A stretch of 64,000 nucleotides of DNA from Bacillus sp. E(2018) (GCF_005503015.1 NZ_SCOL01000002.1:248001-312000); one strand, 5' to 3'. Shown: positions 25,297 to 34,906, counted from the stretch's first letter. Numbers and translations: made by a program. Notes: generated from the letters alone by a model not told the origin.

Positions 25297-26548
25297 ATTT
25301 AAAAAAATCATCTCATCACCTATTATTCTAGGATTATTTGTACTGTTTCTTTTGTTCAACTGTTTTCTTATCTATCAGCAGTCAACTCTGCGCAGTGATA
25401 TGAAATCACTTCAGCCAATCGTACAAGAAACGGGAACATTAATGGATAAAGAGGGACGTGAAAAGCTGCAAACCTCTCATGAAGAAGATTTAAATTCTTG
25501 GAATCAGCTCTCACAAAGTAAAACTGGAGACACCTATCAAAACGCAGCGGACTTTTATAAATCAGAGCTCTACAATAGTTTGATTGAATCAAACATTTAT
25601 TCAGAAAAAGAATTGCAAGACATCAACAATCTAGCCATAAAAGAAACGTATCAAAACTCTATCAAGGATATTGAAACGAAGTACAGCACTTTAAATGTCA
25701 TGGAAAATGCAGAAGAAGGCATCCGCCTTTTTGGATTGAAAGGTGCAGCTGCTAAAACAGTTCGTGAACAACACAAAGCTTTAAAACCACGTGTAGATGA
25801 GCTTATCCAAAATAAAGAACACCTTCATCTTTTCTTTCATGGAAAAATGTTTGGAACACATTCTTTTCTTTTTAAAACGTTATTTGGGTTTATGCTTTTT
25901 CAGGGAATGATCTTAATCGTTCTGTTCACTGCTTTTATTGTGAATTATGAGTTTGAACATAAAACAGCTTTAGTCACTTATGCAACAAAACGTGGCAGAA
26001 GATTGATGTGGGATAAGCTTCTTGTGTCCATCTTCGCATCAACACTTGTAACTGTCGCTCTTCTCGCTATAACACTTTCTGTTTATTTTATAATGTTTGA
26101 TTATTCTGGTCTTTGGAACGTACCGATTAGTACAGGGTTCTTAATCGAACTAAACAATATACCTTTTATTAGCTGGTGGGACGTCACGTTTATCCAATAT
26201 CTATTAATGTCATGTGGTTTAGTCGTAAACTGCCAAATACTATTTGTGCTTATTACATTTTGTCTCTCCATGCTGATACGGAACAGTTATATCGTTTTCA
26301 CTCTTTTTGGTGTTCTCTTTATGGCAGGTCTTTATATCCCGAGCCTCATGCCCAAGGACAGCACGATGCTTTTATACACGCACTTCTCTCCTTTTATTCT
26401 CGTGATGAATGTGAAGAAATGGTGGATGGAAAACGGGGTTTTTACGACGTTCAAATATTATGAAATCATCACGGTAACAGGGTGGTTAGTTGCTTCACTG
26501 CTGACAGCGTGGCTGTTCATCAAACGTTTTGCCAGAGAAAATATATAG
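25280..26548 (+). CDS. ABC-2 type permease
   Basis: 422 residues from ATG 25280 (GGAG nine bases upstream); longer in-frame starts lie deep inside the ATPase gene. It has an N-terminal membrane segment (about 10-30), a ~170-residue charged extracytoplasmic domain, then five to six membrane segments. The same layout is repeated in the next gene, consistent with a heterodimer. Confidence 0.85.
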   Translation: MIKRLEFKKIISSPIILGLFVLFLLFNCFLIYQQSTLRSDMKSLQPIVQETGTLMDKEGREKLQTSHEEDLNSWNQLSQSKTGDTYQNAADFYKSELYNSLIESNIYSEKELQDINNLAIKETYQNSIKDIETKYSTLNVMENAEEGIRLFGLKGAAAKTVREQHKALKPRVDELIQNKEHLHLFFHGKMFGTHSFLFKTLFGFMLFQGMILIVLFTAFIVNYEFEHKTALVTYATKRGRRLMWDKLLVSIFASTLVTVALLAITLSVYFIMFDYSGLWNVPISTGFLIELNNIPFISWWDVTFIQYLLMSCGLVVNCQILFVLITFCLSMLIRNSYIVFTLFGVLFMAGLYIPSLMPKDSTMLLYTHFSPFILVMNVKKWWMENGVFTTFKYYEIITVTGWLVASLLTAWLFIKRFARENI

Positions 26549-26563
26549 ATAGGACGCGAACTT

Positions 26564-27694
26564 ATGAGAATCTTATTCAATGAGATAAGAAAGCTATTTT
26601 CGGTAAAAATAATCTGCCTGTTGCTTTTAGTCAGCTTCATCGTGTATCAACTGTTTATTATGTTTGAATTTGAGCATTTCCCTAACGGTAGACCACAGTT
26701 AGATGGTTTCCGGGCTACACAAAAAATGCTAAAAGATTATGGCGAATTTATGGATAATGAGGAATTCCAAGCTTTTAAAGAGATTAAAGAACAACGAATA
26801 GCAGAAGCGACAGAGTATCTTAAGTCACAGAAGGAAATGGTCGCTGCCGGCATTGATACATATGAAAAATTTAGCAACATGGATCTAGAAAACGAAAAGC
26901 TAGATGCACTGTACAGCAAGATCATTTTTGAAGACTATGTAGATGTTTTTTGGGAAATCCAGGCACGTGAAGAGATTATTGACAGATATGAGCATCCTGA
27001 ACACTTTATCGAGCATGAACTAACTCCAAAACAAAATGCACGCATGGATGAACTGGTTGAAAATGGATCAACAAAGGCAATATTTACGAATGTGGTGTTT
27101 GAAAACTACAATGTTTTGATAAAATATGTAGCCATTCTCATCTTGCTAAACATCATGATTGTCCTTATGCCACTATACATTCGGGACAAGCGAAATCACG
27201 TCCAGCTTCTACAGTATACATCAAAAACAGGACGCAACCTTTTTTCAAGTAAGCTCCTTTCTGGCTTAACTGCATCCTTAATCATTATTACCGCCCAGCT
27301 CGCTTTTTTCTTTTTTATGTATAGAGGCAATGACACGAGTATGTTCTTTCCACTTTCGATCAACTCTATATTTAATTCCTTTGTTTCATGGTATGACCTA
27401 ACCTTTTTTCAATATATTGTTCTCACTGTTATTTGTGTCTATCTGTTAGGAATCGCGTTGGTATTGGTCGGAGCTTGGATATCGAGCATCGCTCCCAATT
27501 ATATGACGAGTGTAGGTCTGCATGTTCCGCTAGCATTCTTGCTATTTGGTACAGGTACTACCTATCTTGTTCAAGACCTTACTACAATCTATTTAAATCC
27601 TTATCTCGTACCTATTTCTTTTATCACAATTCTTATTCTTACTTCGCTATTGTTTATGTGGCGTTATCAAAGGGAAAAAGTGAAGAATATTTAA
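26564..27694 (+). CDS. ABC-2 type permease, second subunit
   Basis: 376 residues. It starts MRILFNEIRKLFSVK, has a first membrane segment at about 15-32, an extracytoplasmic helical domain (40-180) and five further membrane segments. AGGACG precedes the ATG 15 bases after the previous gene. It closes the sigma-factor operon, and a terminator follows. Confidence 0.85.
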   Translation: MRILFNEIRKLFSVKIICLLLLVSFIVYQLFIMFEFEHFPNGRPQLDGFRATQKMLKDYGEFMDNEEFQAFKEIKEQRIAEATEYLKSQKEMVAAGIDTYEKFSNMDLENEKLDALYSKIIFEDYVDVFWEIQAREEIIDRYEHPEHFIEHELTPKQNARMDELVENGSTKAIFTNVVFENYNVLIKYVAILILLNIMIVLMPLYIRDKRNHVQLLQYTSKTGRNLFSSKLLSGLTASLIIITAQLAFFFFMYRGNDTSMFFPLSINSIFNSFVSWYDLTFFQYIVLTVICVYLLGIALVLVGAWISSIAPNYMTSVGLHVPLAFLLFGTGTTYLVQDLTTIYLNPYLVPISFITILILTSLLFMWRYQREKVKNI

Positions 27695-27699
27695 GGAGA

Positions 27700-27735
27700 A
27701 GCAGCATCCGCTAATTTATGCAGATGCTGCTTTTA
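27700..27735. terminator. Terminator between the ABC operon and the HAAS gene
   Basis: AGCAGCATC (27700-27708) pairs with GATGCTGCT (27723-27731), followed by TTTTA on the plus strand. Its position between convergent genes suits both. Confidence 0.8.
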
Positions 27736-27742
27736 TAATGAG

Positions 27743-28618
27743 TTAATCTATTACCGCCGACAACTTCTTATTCTGCCTATTCAAAAACAGCCATACCCCA
27801 CCAAATGCAATAAATAATGAAGCAAACAGAATCGGAATTTGATAGAAACTCCATATACTCGGTCCATAGTTAGTATACTGCAGATGTTTTTCAACCGTCT
27901 TTTCATAAGAAGTTTTGTATTCGTACTGAACGACCCAATTATTTTTCGCCATGATTACCGTTCCTTTATCATAGTCACTCGGCACGATTTTGTCTGTATT
28001 CTCTATTACTTTATTGTTGCCAATAACGATGCTGGCCTTTGTATAGTCGATCGGAAAATGAGAATCAGGTTCTTCCTTTACAGCTTGGTTTTGTTTGTCT
28101 TGCAACCAGCTCTCTACGTCCTTAGCAGCGAACACAGCAACTAGATTCAACTTGTCATCATACTTGTTAAAGACATCTAGCAGATCATATCTTTCTTTGT
28201 CTCCTACTTCATTTGATGTATCTAGTACATCAAACACATCGTTCATGATGATTTCCTTTTCCTCTTCCACTACTTTAAGCTGATCTACTTCCTCTTTATA
28301 ATCATTTGCTTTTGTATAAGACGTGATGAAGAAGATAGCGCTTAGTACGAGAAAGAGAACCGACAACGTTAGGATATAGTTCGTAAAGCTTTTCTGAACC
28401 GTAAAAAATTCTGAAAGTCCTTTGACCATTTGATTTCTTCCGCCAAAATTGTTAATCGCTATACGGATTGCTTCTTCTTCGGATTTTCCTTCTGCCTTTA
28501 ATTCTTCAACGGCTTCAATAAGATGAGCACGCATCTCTCTTTTTAGCTCTTCCACTTCGTTTCTAGAACCTACGACATCTTTATAGATGGATTGAATGTA
28601 TTTATCGATCTGCTTCAA
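27743..28618 (-). CDS. HAAS-type membrane protein partnered with the second PadR
   Basis: 291 residues. A TTG start at 28618 is chosen because AAGGAGGAG lies upstream; it begins one base after the padR stop. N-terminal HAAS segment (EELKREMRAHLIEAVEELKAEG, split here by repeat register) to about residue 75, a membrane segment (about 80-102), a long extracytoplasmic domain with Lys/Asp-rich helices, and a final membrane segment (about 262-280). The large outer domain is unlike the multi-pass first HAAS protein at 6256, so it may sense an external signal. Confidence 0.75.
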   Translation of the reverse strand: MKQIDKYIQSIYKDVVGSRNEVEELKREMRAHLIEAVEELKAEGKSEEEAIRIAINNFGGRNQMVKGLSEFFTVQKSFTNYILTLSVLFLVLSAIFFITSYTKANDYKEEVDQLKVVEEEKEIIMNDVFDVLDTSNEVGDKERYDLLDVFNKYDDKLNLVAVFAAKDVESWLQDKQNQAVKEEPDSHFPIDYTKASIVIGNNKVIENTDKIVPSDYDKGTVIMAKNNWVVQYEYKTSYEKTVEKHLQYTNYGPSIWSFYQIPILFASLFIAFGGVWLFLNRQNKKLSAVID

Positions 28619-28619
28619 C

Positions 28620-28955
28620 CTATTCTCCTCCTTCAATAAACTGATCAATAATCTGTTTTACAAACTGCCATTCTCTTCGCTTTTGTTCAAACCCATCCTT
28701 ACCTTGCTCAGTCAATCTATAATACTTCCGTCTTCCTCCTGGTCCGTGCTCATCTCCCCAGTAAGATTCAATCCATTCATTTTTCTCTAATCGCTTTAGT
28801 GATAAATAAAGCGTTCCTTCTTTTAACTCAAACTGATCTTCGCTTTTTTCGCGAACAAGCTTTGCCAGCTCATATCCGTACATATCTCTTTTTACTAATA
28901 ACGATAAAATCAACGTGTCAATGTGGCCTTTTAGAACCTCTTTGTTAACTTCCAT
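28620..28955 (-). CDS. PadR-family transcriptional regulator (second copy)
   Basis: 111 residues with MYGYELAKLVREKS, LKEGTLYLSLKRLEKN and GPGGRRKYYRLTEQGK. Same pairing with a HAAS gene as at 7023. Convergent with the sigma-factor/ABC operon, which is a natural candidate target. An 8-bp inverted repeat upstream (28987-29011) may be its operator. Confidence 0.9.
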   Translation of the reverse strand: MEVNKEVLKGHIDTLILSLLVKRDMYGYELAKLVREKSEDQFELKEGTLYLSLKRLEKNEWIESYWGDEHGPGGRRKYYRLTEQGKDGFEQKRREWQFVKQIIDQFIEGGE

Positions 28956-28986
28956 TTATAACCACCTCCATAATGAATATAAAATA

Positions 28987-29011
28987 TAATACCTAATAAT
29001 GCAAGGTATTA
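28987..29011 (-). promoter_or_regulatory. Inverted repeat upstream of the second padR
   Basis: TAATACCT (28987-28994) and AGGTATTA (29004-29011) are perfect complements separated by nine bases, just upstream of padR. The arm sequence differs from the CTTG-type palindromes of the first padR. Confidence 0.55.
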
Positions 29012-29045
29012 TTAAAAAAATATATTAGAACTCTTTTCCCCATGA

Positions 29046-29073
29046 AAAAAGCACCGGCCACTTAGCCGATGCT
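29046..29073 (-). terminator. Terminator of the AraC-type regulator
   Basis: On the minus strand AAGCATCGGC pairs with GCCGGTGCTT (one mismatch), followed by TTTTTC, 16 bases after the stop codon. Confidence 0.75.
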
Positions 29074-29088
29074 TCACAAATGGCTATT

Positions 29089-29958
29089 TCATTTCTTCTT
29101 AACAGGCACCCAAATCTCACTTCTAAATGTAGGTGACGACGTATCTTTATCCGCGTTCCAAAGAATCTCTGGCCCTTCTGTTTGTTCGTACGACGATGAT
29201 GGAAACCATTCTGAATAGATGCGTCCCCATACGTTCTGCAGCGTTTCTGGAAATGGACCGACTGCTTCAAAGACAGCCCAAGTGGATGATTCCACCTTTA
29301 GCTCAGTCATGTCTTCTGGACATTTCTCTGTTGTGGCTGCCCCAATATAATGATCAAGCTCACTGTTTTCAGTTGTCCTCTCCGAAAAGTTCGTTGAAGC
29401 ACTAATCATACCTCTTGGCTCTATATTCGATAACTTTTTCAGTTCACTAATCAATTTAGGTGTAAGGCTCTGCCACATCGCGGCGATCTCCGGATTTACT
29501 CCTTCAAATACGAGCGGTACTCGTTTCTTAAGACCTACTATAGAAAAAGCTTCTTTTTCAACGATACGATAGTTCATTTCACTTCCTCCTTTTACCGATA
29601 ATTGAAAGGACATGCGCGGAAAGGCTTTGAGTGAATGACCGTTTTTACGTGCTTCTGATGGTGTAATGCCGTGCATCTGCTGAAATGCTTTTGTAAAAGA
29701 ATCGGGTGAAGAGTAGCCAAATTTCACTGCCACATCAATCACTTTTATGTCGCTGTTCTGCAATTCAAAAGCTGCCAGAGTCAGCCGTCTGCGGCGAACG
29801 TATTCTGAAAGTGGAATTCCTGCCAAAAAGGAAAACATCCTTTTAAAATGATACTCTGAACAATACGCACGTTTCGCTACTTCCGTAAAGTCGATCTCAT
29901 CCTGAAGATGCTCCTCTATATACTCTAACGCGTCGTTCATACTCTTAAGCGAATCCAT
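29089..29958 (-). CDS. AraC-family regulator with GyrI-like effector domain (YdeE-type)
   Basis: 289 residues. Residues 1-105 are a double helix-turn-helix AraC domain ([16 protein letters not shown] and [26 protein letters not shown]). Residues ~130-289 form a GyrI/SbmC-like ligand-binding domain, with the closing [11 protein letters not shown] 29958 has GGAGG eight bases upstream. It is likely to sense a small hydrophobic compound; the divergent or nearby DMT exporter at 30153 could be a target (inference). Confidence 0.88.
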   Translation of the reverse strand: MDSLKSMNDALEYIEEHLQDEIDFTEVAKRAYCSEYHFKRMFSFLAGIPLSEYVRRRRLTLAAFELQNSDIKVIDVAVKFGYSSPDSFTKAFQQMHGITPSEARKNGHSLKAFPRMSFQLSVKGGSEMNYRIVEKEAFSIVGLKKRVPLVFEGVNPEIAAMWQSLTPKLISELKKLSNIEPRGMISASTNFSERTTENSELDHYIGAATTEKCPEDMTELKVESSTWAVFEAVGPFPETLQNVWGRIYSEWFPSSSYEQTEGPEILWNADKDTSSPTFRSEIWVPVKKK

Positions 29959-30061
29959 CGACAACGCCTCCTTTCAAAATAAGAATAACAAGGGGAAGAT
30001 GATGACACCCGACAATCTCTGTATACAGTTTAACGGATTTGGCATCTTTATCGCACAAAAA

Positions 30062-30089
30062 AACAACCGCTGCTACGGGCAACGGTTGT
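30062..30089 (-). terminator. Terminator of the DMT-family exporter
   Basis: AACAACCG (30063-30070) pairs with CGGTTGTT (30082-30089); on the minus strand a run of T follows. It lies about 65 bases after the stop codon. Confidence 0.75.
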
Positions 30090-30152
30090 TTCAAATTACT
30101 ATTTAAAAAGGGGGGGTAGTACTACTATTCCCAGCTCACATATTTTTATTCA

Positions 30153-31121
30153 TCATTTTGCAAGTTTCATAGATTTTTTTTGCACGACTTCTGTTTTTCC
30201 ATAATAACTGTGTAAAAACATGCCCAGCATGATGACGAGAACGCCCATCATAGAGAGTAACGTTGGGCTTGCGATCGATAACAGCCACATCTCGCCGGCT
30301 AATACAAAAATAATCTCAGCCGATTGCGTCGCTTCTACACCTGCCAGCTTCACAGGATTGTTCGCACAAAGATCAGTCGCTTGGAAAAAGAGAACCGTTG
30401 CGATAACCCCTGATGAGATCGCAACTAAAAATGTCTGCCACAACTGATCGTTCGTTGGAGGTCCGCTCTCCACCCATCCGATTCCGGCGAGAACAATCCA
30501 CCATGGAAGTGAAGCGATCGTCATGCCGAACGCTCGTTGAAAAGCATCGAGCCGTTTGTTCGTAACAACCATCATTTTTCGGTTGCCGAGCGGATAAGCG
30601 ATTGCCGCAATCAAAACAGGCAACACAACGTTCAACCAAGCGGATCCGTTCACACCACTTGCTTCCTGCACTTGAACGAGTGCGACACCTGCTAGTATGA
30701 TCAGCGAAAAACCTAATCCCTTAAAAGGAATCTTTTGGCGTGTTGCTCCTTCCGCTTTTACCTTGTCTCCTTCATAAAAAAAGGGCACGAGAAGAGAGCC
30801 CGCAACAATCGTAATCTGCCAAGTTGCTGCCACTAACCATGCCTCTCCAAAACCTGCTGCATATGTAATCGGTGCATAAAAGAGCACAAATCCTACCGAA
30901 CTCCATAGAAACCACGTGCCAAATCGTGATCTAAGTTCTTGAAAAACCGGACGCACGTTGCCCCGCATCCAAACGATGATCCACAATAACGGAACCATGT
31001 AAAAAAAGCGAAGGGCTGCACTCCAATGCCAGCTTCCGCCTGATAAGTCCATGGAACGATTCAATATGAACGTGACGCCAAAGAAGAAGGCTGCCGCGAT
31101 CCCAAGCCATATCGGTCTCAT
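30153..31121 (-). CDS. DMT-superfamily multidrug-efflux-like transporter
   Basis: 322 residues, ten membrane segments, as in the multidrug resistance efflux branch of the drug/metabolite family. It begins MRPIWLGIAAAFFFGVTFILNR and has GEAWLVAATWQITIVAG in the first half and ANNPVKLAGVEATQSAEIIF in the second. CGGAGG precedes the ATG. Substrate unknown. Confidence 0.85.
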   Translation of the reverse strand: MRPIWLGIAAAFFFGVTFILNRSMDLSGGSWHWSAALRFFYMVPLLWIIVWMRGNVRPVFQELRSRFGTWFLWSSVGFVLFYAPITYAAGFGEAWLVAATWQITIVAGSLLVPFFYEGDKVKAEGATRQKIPFKGLGFSLIILAGVALVQVQEASGVNGSAWLNVVLPVLIAAIAYPLGNRKMMVVTNKRLDAFQRAFGMTIASLPWWIVLAGIGWVESGPPTNDQLWQTFLVAISSGVIATVLFFQATDLCANNPVKLAGVEATQSAEIIFVLAGEMWLLSIASPTLLSMMGVLVIMLGMFLHSYYGKTEVVQKKSMKLAK

Positions 31122-31327
31122 GTTAAGTCCTCCGTTTCCCTTTTAAAAAGTATGCATCTGCCTTGTCCAACATGCTTATCTTTTTTTATTATCTTACCAT
31201 ATGGTTGTACAGATTTGGGAAGACTCTCCATAAATGTATGAATTGCTTTTTTATGTTTTGAATCTATTTTTAAAATCTCTTTTTTGGTGTAATCATTAAT
31301 AGAATTGTAGGAAGGTTTGCTGCACAC
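31118..31327 (-). CDS. Doubtful small ORF overlapping the DMT exporter start
   Basis: 69 codons from a GTG with no ribosome binding site; its TGA overlaps the exporter ATG by four bases. Lys-rich, no family recognised. The overlap suggests coupling, but the exporter has its own good ribosome binding site inside this frame. It may be a degraded gene remnant or a chance frame. Confidence 0.3.
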   Translation of the reverse strand: MCSKPSYNSINDYTKKEILKIDSKHKKAIHTFMESLPKSVQPYGKIIKKDKHVGQGRCILFKRETEDLT

Positions 31328-31397
31328 AGCAAGAAATGATATGAAATGGTATACTGGTACAAATATGATTTCTATACTAAAAAGGAGGACGACGATT

Positions 31398-31478
31398 ATG
31401 GTTGGAGTTCTAATTTTGGTAGGAAGTATCGCTGCTTGTGTAGCTGTTGGGTATGGGAGTAAGGTTTGGAAGCAGTAA
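31398..31478 (+). CDS. 26-residue single-helix membrane peptide
   Basis: MVGVLILVGSIAACVAVGYG plus six residues. AAGGAGGACG lies at an ideal distance from the ATG. The whole peptide is one membrane helix with a basic C-terminus (KVWKQ). Similar tiny membrane peptides occur in bacilli and are often sporulation- or stress-related; no specific function can be given. It is followed by a clear terminator. Confidence 0.65.
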   Translation: MVGVLILVGSIAACVAVGYGSKVWKQ

Positions 31479-31554
31479 GATTTAAAAGGATTCAGTCAAC
31501 GACCATCAATTCATGCTAAAAAATAAAGATAACATTAAATTAAAATACACATTG

Positions 31555-31589
31555 AAAAGCACTGTGAAGAATCACAGTGCTTTTTTTAA
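31555..31589. terminator. Terminator between the small peptide and the chromate transporter
   Basis: AAAAGCACTGTG (31555-31566) pairs perfectly with CACAGTGCTTTT (31573-31584), followed by more T. Confidence 0.85.
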
Positions 31590-31611
31590 TAGAGACTTAA
31601 CCCTCTTCCCC

Positions 31612-32142
31612 TCAAGCTAAAAACACCGCTCCATACCCGAGTGATCCAATAATGACAAACACCGGGGACACTTTCAGCTTCTCCATTAACAAGAAACTGG
31701 CAGCAGCTAAAAACAGCGTGTGCATCCATCCAACACTTATATACGATTCGGCAAAAAACTGATAAGCCATGATGCCAAGAAGCACAGCGATTGTCGGCTT
31801 TACATATGCGCTCATGTTCTTTACTCTCGGTGAGTCTTTAAATTTATAAACAAGACCAAGAAACGCGACCATCAATAAAAGGGAAGGCGCAACGGTTGCA
31901 AACACGCCAACAAACGCCCCAAACCAGCCTCCCTCTTGGTATCCGATGTAGCCTGCCATCTTGGTTGCGATCGGACCAGGAAGCGCATTGCCGAGCGCCA
32001 ACACTTCTGTAAATTCATTAACAGATAGCCATTCATAGCGGTCAACGACTTCGTTTTCAATCAAGGGAATCGACGCTGGGCCACCGCCGTATCCTAATAT
32101 TCCAGGTATGAAAAAGGCGAGAAAGATATGCCAAAACGTCAT
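31612..32142 (-). CDS. Chromate transporter, short-chain CHR subunit 2
   Basis: 176 residues, five to six membrane segments. It has the CHR motif FFIPGILGYGGGPASIPLIENEVVDR and LALGNALPGPIATKMAGYIGYQ. Its ATG overlaps the stop of the other CHR gene by four bases. Short-chain CHR proteins work as pairs with opposite topology. The neighbouring ggt gene matches the B. subtilis ywrA-ywrB/ywrD neighbourhood. Confidence 0.88.
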   Translation of the reverse strand: MTFWHIFLAFFIPGILGYGGGPASIPLIENEVVDRYEWLSVNEFTEVLALGNALPGPIATKMAGYIGYQEGGWFGAFVGVFATVAPSLLLMVAFLGLVYKFKDSPRVKNMSAYVKPTIAVLLGIMAYQFFAESYISVGWMHTLFLAAASFLLMEKLKVSPVFVIIGSLGYGAVFLA

Positions 32143-32720
32143 CCTGTCCCCTCTCCTTCCCGCACGATTACTTTCTTTTTATCCTTTCCCTTCAATGGTC
32201 CAAAGAGAGCGAAAGCCAATAGTGCACCAATGATGATTCCAGGGTGAACACCGAGAAATTGAAGAAGGACAATGCCCGCAAAAATGTGAAGAAGGCTAAG
32301 CTTTAAACCTAATCCTTTTTTGGAGCTATCAAAGAACTGCCACGTGAGAACAGCGAGCATCACGGCTACAACGGGAATGACGCCTTTTGTCATGCCTTGT
32401 ACCCATGGTTGATTCTTAAATTCTCGGAGCGAGGTTAAGAGCAGAATCATGAGAAATATGGTCGGGAGGATGGTTGCTAATAAAGCAATCAAGAGACCCA
32501 TAATGCCTGCCACTCGGTACCCGATATAACCTGCCATTTTTGTCGCAATAGGTCCGGGCAGTGTGTTTCCTAGTGCCAACACATCTCCAAATTCTTCGTC
32601 GTTCATCCATTTGTATTTTCCGACCACTTCCTTATGAACCAAAGGGATGGAAGAAGGACCTCCCCCATACCCCAGCATGCCCGACCGAAAAAAGGCAAGA
32701 AACAAGTTGAGATACGTCAT
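32139..32720 (-). CDS. Chromate transporter, short-chain CHR subunit 1
   Basis: 193 residues, same family as the next gene: FFRSGMLGYGGGPSSIPLVHKEVVGK and LALGNTLPGPIATKMAGYIGYR. The near-identical motifs show that the two arose by duplication. CHR pairs export chromate (or take up sulfate analogues). It lies 36 bases downstream of the ggt gene on the same strand. Confidence 0.88.
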   Translation of the reverse strand: MTYLNLFLAFFRSGMLGYGGGPSSIPLVHKEVVGKYKWMNDEEFGDVLALGNTLPGPIATKMAGYIGYRVAGIMGLLIALLATILPTIFLMILLLTSLREFKNQPWVQGMTKGVIPVVAVMLAVLTWQFFDSSKKGLGLKLSLLHIFAGIVLLQFLGVHPGIIIGALLAFALFGPLKGKDKKKVIVREGEGTG

Positions 32721-32756
32721 ATGATCAGTCCTTTATTCTTAGTTGAGTTTAGTATT

Positions 32757-34400
32757 TTACCATGCAGCGATCGAGCCATCTGTTCTTCCTTCCGTTCCAC
32801 CTGCTAGAACGCCAGTCTCTGGGTCTCTCCAAATGATCTGCCCTCGACCAAAGTTCCCTGAATCTGCCGCCACTTGAACGTTATGACCTCTTCTCGCTAG
32901 GTCATCAACAATATGCGGTGGAAGTGAGCGTTCGACTAGAACTTTCTTGTCCTTCATCCACTGCCAGCGTGGCGCATCTAGTGCGGCTTGCGGGTTCAAA
33001 TGAAAATCAACCGTGTTCATCACAACCTGTAAGTGACCTTGAGGCTGCATGTAGCCTCCCATCACACCGAAAGGTCCTACAGCTTTTCCGTTCTTCGTTA
33101 AGAATCCAGGAATGATCGTGTGATACGTCCTTTTGCCTGGAGCGAGCGCATTATCATGATCTGGATCTAGCGAAAAATCATGTCCTCTATTCTGCAGGCC
33201 GATTCCCGTCTCAGGAACGACCACGCCAGAACCGAATCCCATGTAGTTGCTCTGAATGAACGAGACCATATTGCCTTCTTCATCTGCCGTTGCAAGATAT
33301 ACCGTTCCACCACTTGGCGGTGTTCCGGGTTCTGGCTGAAGAGCTTCACTACCGATCAGGTCTCTTCGTTTTGCAGCATAGCTCTCTGACAACAATCCTT
33401 CAACAGATACATTCATCCTTGAGTAGTCTGTTACATATTTTTTCGCATCGACAAAGGCTAGTTTGATGGCTTCGATCTGTTTATGATAACTTTCCGCTGA
33501 TTCTTTTTCGGTAAAATCATACCCTTTTAACGTGTTGAGTGCCATTAGTGCAACGATTCCTTGACCGTTCGGTGGAATTTCCCAAACTTCGTATCCTCTG
33601 TAGTTCACGCTGATCGGTTTCACCCACTCTGGATAAAAGGTAGCGAGATCCTCACTTCTGAGAAATCCGCCGTGCGTTTCTGAAGCCTCGCTAATTTTTT
33701 GTGCGAGTGCTCCTCTATAAAAAGATTCCGATTTCGTTTCTGCGATATCCCGTAATGTGCTTGCATGGTGGGGTGAACGCCAAACCTCGCCTACTTCTGG
33801 CGCACGTCCGTCTGGAGCAAAGGTTTGAAACCAGTTCTCGAACTCCTCGCCCTTTAATTCACGCTTGTACGTTTCATATGCTTTGCGCCAGTACTTACCG
33901 AGAATAGGAGTCAATGGGTAGCCTTCTTCTGCGTAAGAAATCGCTGGTTGCAGCACTTCTTTAAACGGAAGCTTACCAAATCGGTTGGACAATTCCGCCC
34001 AAGCAGCAGGCGCACCTGGCACCGTAACAGGCAGCCAGCCGAACTTTGGCATGATATCATGTCCCGCTTTTTTTACTTCTTCGATCGAGATGCTTCTTGG
34101 TGCAGGACCACTCGAATTCAAGCCATGCAATTCACCATTCATCCAGACGAGGGCGAACGCATCCCCACCGATCCCATTCGATGTGGGCTCAACAACCGTT
34201 AAGCAAGCTGCGGTAGCAATGGCTGCGTCAACTGCATTCCCACCCTTTTTTAACATATCAAGCCCCGCTTGTGCGGCGAGCGGCTGACTTGTCGCAATCA
34301 TCCCTTTTTTCGAAAAAACGCTCATCCGATCTGAATGATAAGGGTTGTGAAGGGCATTGTACTGAAGTTTCTGTTTCGTATCCTGTATCGTTTGATTCAT
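32757..34400 (-). CDS. Gamma-glutamyltransferase-like N-terminal nucleophile hydrolase (YwrD-type)
   Basis: 547 residues. The family is clear from GGNAVDAAIATAACLTVVEP, NGIGGDAFALVW and SGGTVYLATADEEGNMVSFIQSNY, the last containing the autocleavage Thr (TVYLATAD) that becomes the nucleophile. The C-terminus (GGTEGRTDGSIAAW) is typical of YwrD. No signal peptide, unlike secreted Ggt, so a cytosolic glutathione or gamma-glutamyl hydrolase is likely. AAAGGTGAG precedes ATG 34400. Confidence 0.88.
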   Translation of the reverse strand: MNQTIQDTKQKLQYNALHNPYHSDRMSVFSKKGMIATSQPLAAQAGLDMLKKGGNAVDAAIATAACLTVVEPTSNGIGGDAFALVWMNGELHGLNSSGPAPRSISIEEVKKAGHDIMPKFGWLPVTVPGAPAAWAELSNRFGKLPFKEVLQPAISYAEEGYPLTPILGKYWRKAYETYKRELKGEEFENWFQTFAPDGRAPEVGEVWRSPHHASTLRDIAETKSESFYRGALAQKISEASETHGGFLRSEDLATFYPEWVKPISVNYRGYEVWEIPPNGQGIVALMALNTLKGYDFTEKESAESYHKQIEAIKLAFVDAKKYVTDYSRMNVSVEGLLSESYAAKRRDLIGSEALQPEPGTPPSGGTVYLATADEEGNMVSFIQSNYMGFGSGVVVPETGIGLQNRGHDFSLDPDHDNALAPGKRTYHTIIPGFLTKNGKAVGPFGVMGGYMQPQGHLQVVMNTVDFHLNPQAALDAPRWQWMKDKKVLVERSLPPHIVDDLARRGHNVQVAADSGNFGRGQIIWRDPETGVLAGGTEGRTDGSIAAW

Positions 34401-34691
34401 GATTCTCACCTTTCGTTTTGGGAAGTTAAGGTGCCTTAATAGAATGCATTCATTGTATGTTTTATTTTCTAAAAATTCAAATAATCACACCCAAACAAAT
34501 CTGTATTACAACAGTTTTAAATTTTTTAACACATTCCTACAAACCCAGTCATACCAAGGATAAACAGTTGGACAGATGACTCAATTTTATAAAAAACAAT
34601 AAAATGTTATAAAACAGGTGTTGCAAAATATATTCTGTTATAATACAATGCATTATAATCAAATCAATAACAAAACAGGAGGAAATTTAAA

Positions 34692-34823
34692 ATGAAAAAT
34701 TACTTGGAGCTTCACCGTAATATCCCTAAGAAGACGTGTTCGGAATGTGGATGTGTAATCGAGGAACAACATGAATCCTATCTTTATGAGTGCGAGCGCT
34801 GCATGGGAAAACACGAGAGGTAA
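34692..34823 (+). CDS. yhfH: YhfH-family zinc-ribbon-like small protein
   Basis: 43 residues with two Cys pairs (CSECGC and CERC) and the family's NIPKKTCSECG and EEQHESYLYEC segments. AGGAGG lies 11 bases before the ATG. It probably binds zinc; function unknown. The 291-base gap upstream holds only A/T-rich promoter-like DNA, including TATAAT at 34639 and 34654. Confidence 0.82.
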   Translation: MKNYLELHRNIPKKTCSECGCVIEEQHESYLYECERCMGKHER

Positions 34824-34906
34824 ATTTTTTTACCTCTTCTGTTATATAACAATAATATTTTAAACACATCTGTTTAATAACATGTTTAGAAAGGACTGTG
34901 TCATAA

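Noticed and set aside
34639-34659. Firm promoter call upstream of yhfH
   Set aside because: Two TATAAT sequences exist, but neither has a -35 hexamer at the right distance.
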